DNA of 64,000 bases, from positions 409,878 to 473,877 of the forward strand of contig NZ_QPFB01000001.1 of NCBI RefSeq assembly GCF_004348115.1. Reading direction: 5' to 3'. The notes below the pieces were generated by a model. That model did not search any database. It was given only the letters and a program-made list of their open reading frames with translations, and was not told where the DNA came from. The stretch is from Stenotrophomonas sp. ATCM1_4 (GTDB lineage Bacteria > Pseudomonadota > Gammaproteobacteria > Xanthomonadales > Xanthomonadaceae). The position numbers and the translations under genes are program-made. This document shows positions 63,979-64,000 of this stretch, one piece after another. How positions within the stretch are numbered: position 1 is the first letter of the stretch; every line of letters begins with the position of its first letter.

Positions 63979-64000
63979 AGGCGGCTCGCTTCAACGAGAT

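Larger units (their letters stand above)
63634..64000. other. region between tyrS and the probable rRNA operon
   Basis: No gene is supported. It holds a palindromic repeat (63695-63734), a stretch with several CCTTT/CACCCCC runs of unclear role, and a strong promoter at 63951-63978. Open frames here are short and overlap on opposite strands. Confidence 0.6.

Overview
The window is high-GC chromosomal DNA from a gammaproteobacterium, most likely a Xanthomonadaceae member close to Stenotrophomonas. This is judged from the protein families and gene neighbourhoods (dut next to a membrane-anchored phosphomannomutase, speE/speA divergent, ubiK-comM next to a PII gene, anmK/M23 peptidase/tyrS ahead of an rRNA-type promoter, many TonB-dependent receptors). 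No database search was possible, so the genus is an inference. No complete tRNA or rRNA gene, CRISPR array or transposase was found.

Layout. 1-2.6 kb: dgkA, then three small gene cassettes, each closed by a 60-bp attC-like site (an integron cassette array with no integrase in view). 2.7-9.7 kb: an ECF sigma factor and FecR-type regulator, a TonB-dependent receptor with an STN signalling domain, a Tat-exported PhoD phosphatase and a flavin-reductase-like protein. 10.3-23.3 kb: a three-gene operon for very large surface proteins: a 2108-residue repeat protein with seven exact-length 330-bp DNA repeats and a C-terminal OmpA domain, a 1241-residue outer-membrane barrel-like protein, and a lectin/DUF11-type secreted protein. 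I consider this the least explained and most interesting part of the window. 23.8-31.3 kb: a MocR-type regulator, an alpha/beta hydrolase, comM-ubiK, a PII protein, a small kinase and speE. 31.5-42.9 kb: speA, an exported double OsmC-like protein divergent from a TonB-dependent receptor with an N-terminal coiled coil, a small periplasmic protein, a YdfG-like dehydrogenase, a repeat-rich gap, a SPOR protein, argS and radC. 43.0-47.1 kb: coaBC-dut-algC. 47.2-55.1 kb: a complete kdpFABCDE potassium-uptake operon on the minus strand with a good KdpE-box candidate upstream. 55.4-63.6 kb: a DUF4124-like protein, pyrE, xthA-ampG, a small ribbon-helix-helix-like protein, anmK, an M23 peptidase and tyrS. 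The final bases hold a strong rRNA-like promoter, so an rRNA operon probably starts just past the window.

How the genes fit together. Housekeeping blocks cover polyamine synthesis (speA, speE), CoA and dUTP metabolism (coaBC, dut), sugar-phosphate supply for exopolysaccharide/LPS (algC), high-affinity K+ uptake under its own two-component system (kdp), and peptidoglycan turnover and recycling (ampG, anmK, M23 peptidase). Accessory blocks concern the cell surface and the outside world: two TonB receptors, a phosphatase made next to one of them, a giant surface/adhesin operon and an integron-type cassette array. Several families of intergenic palindromes are scattered between genes.
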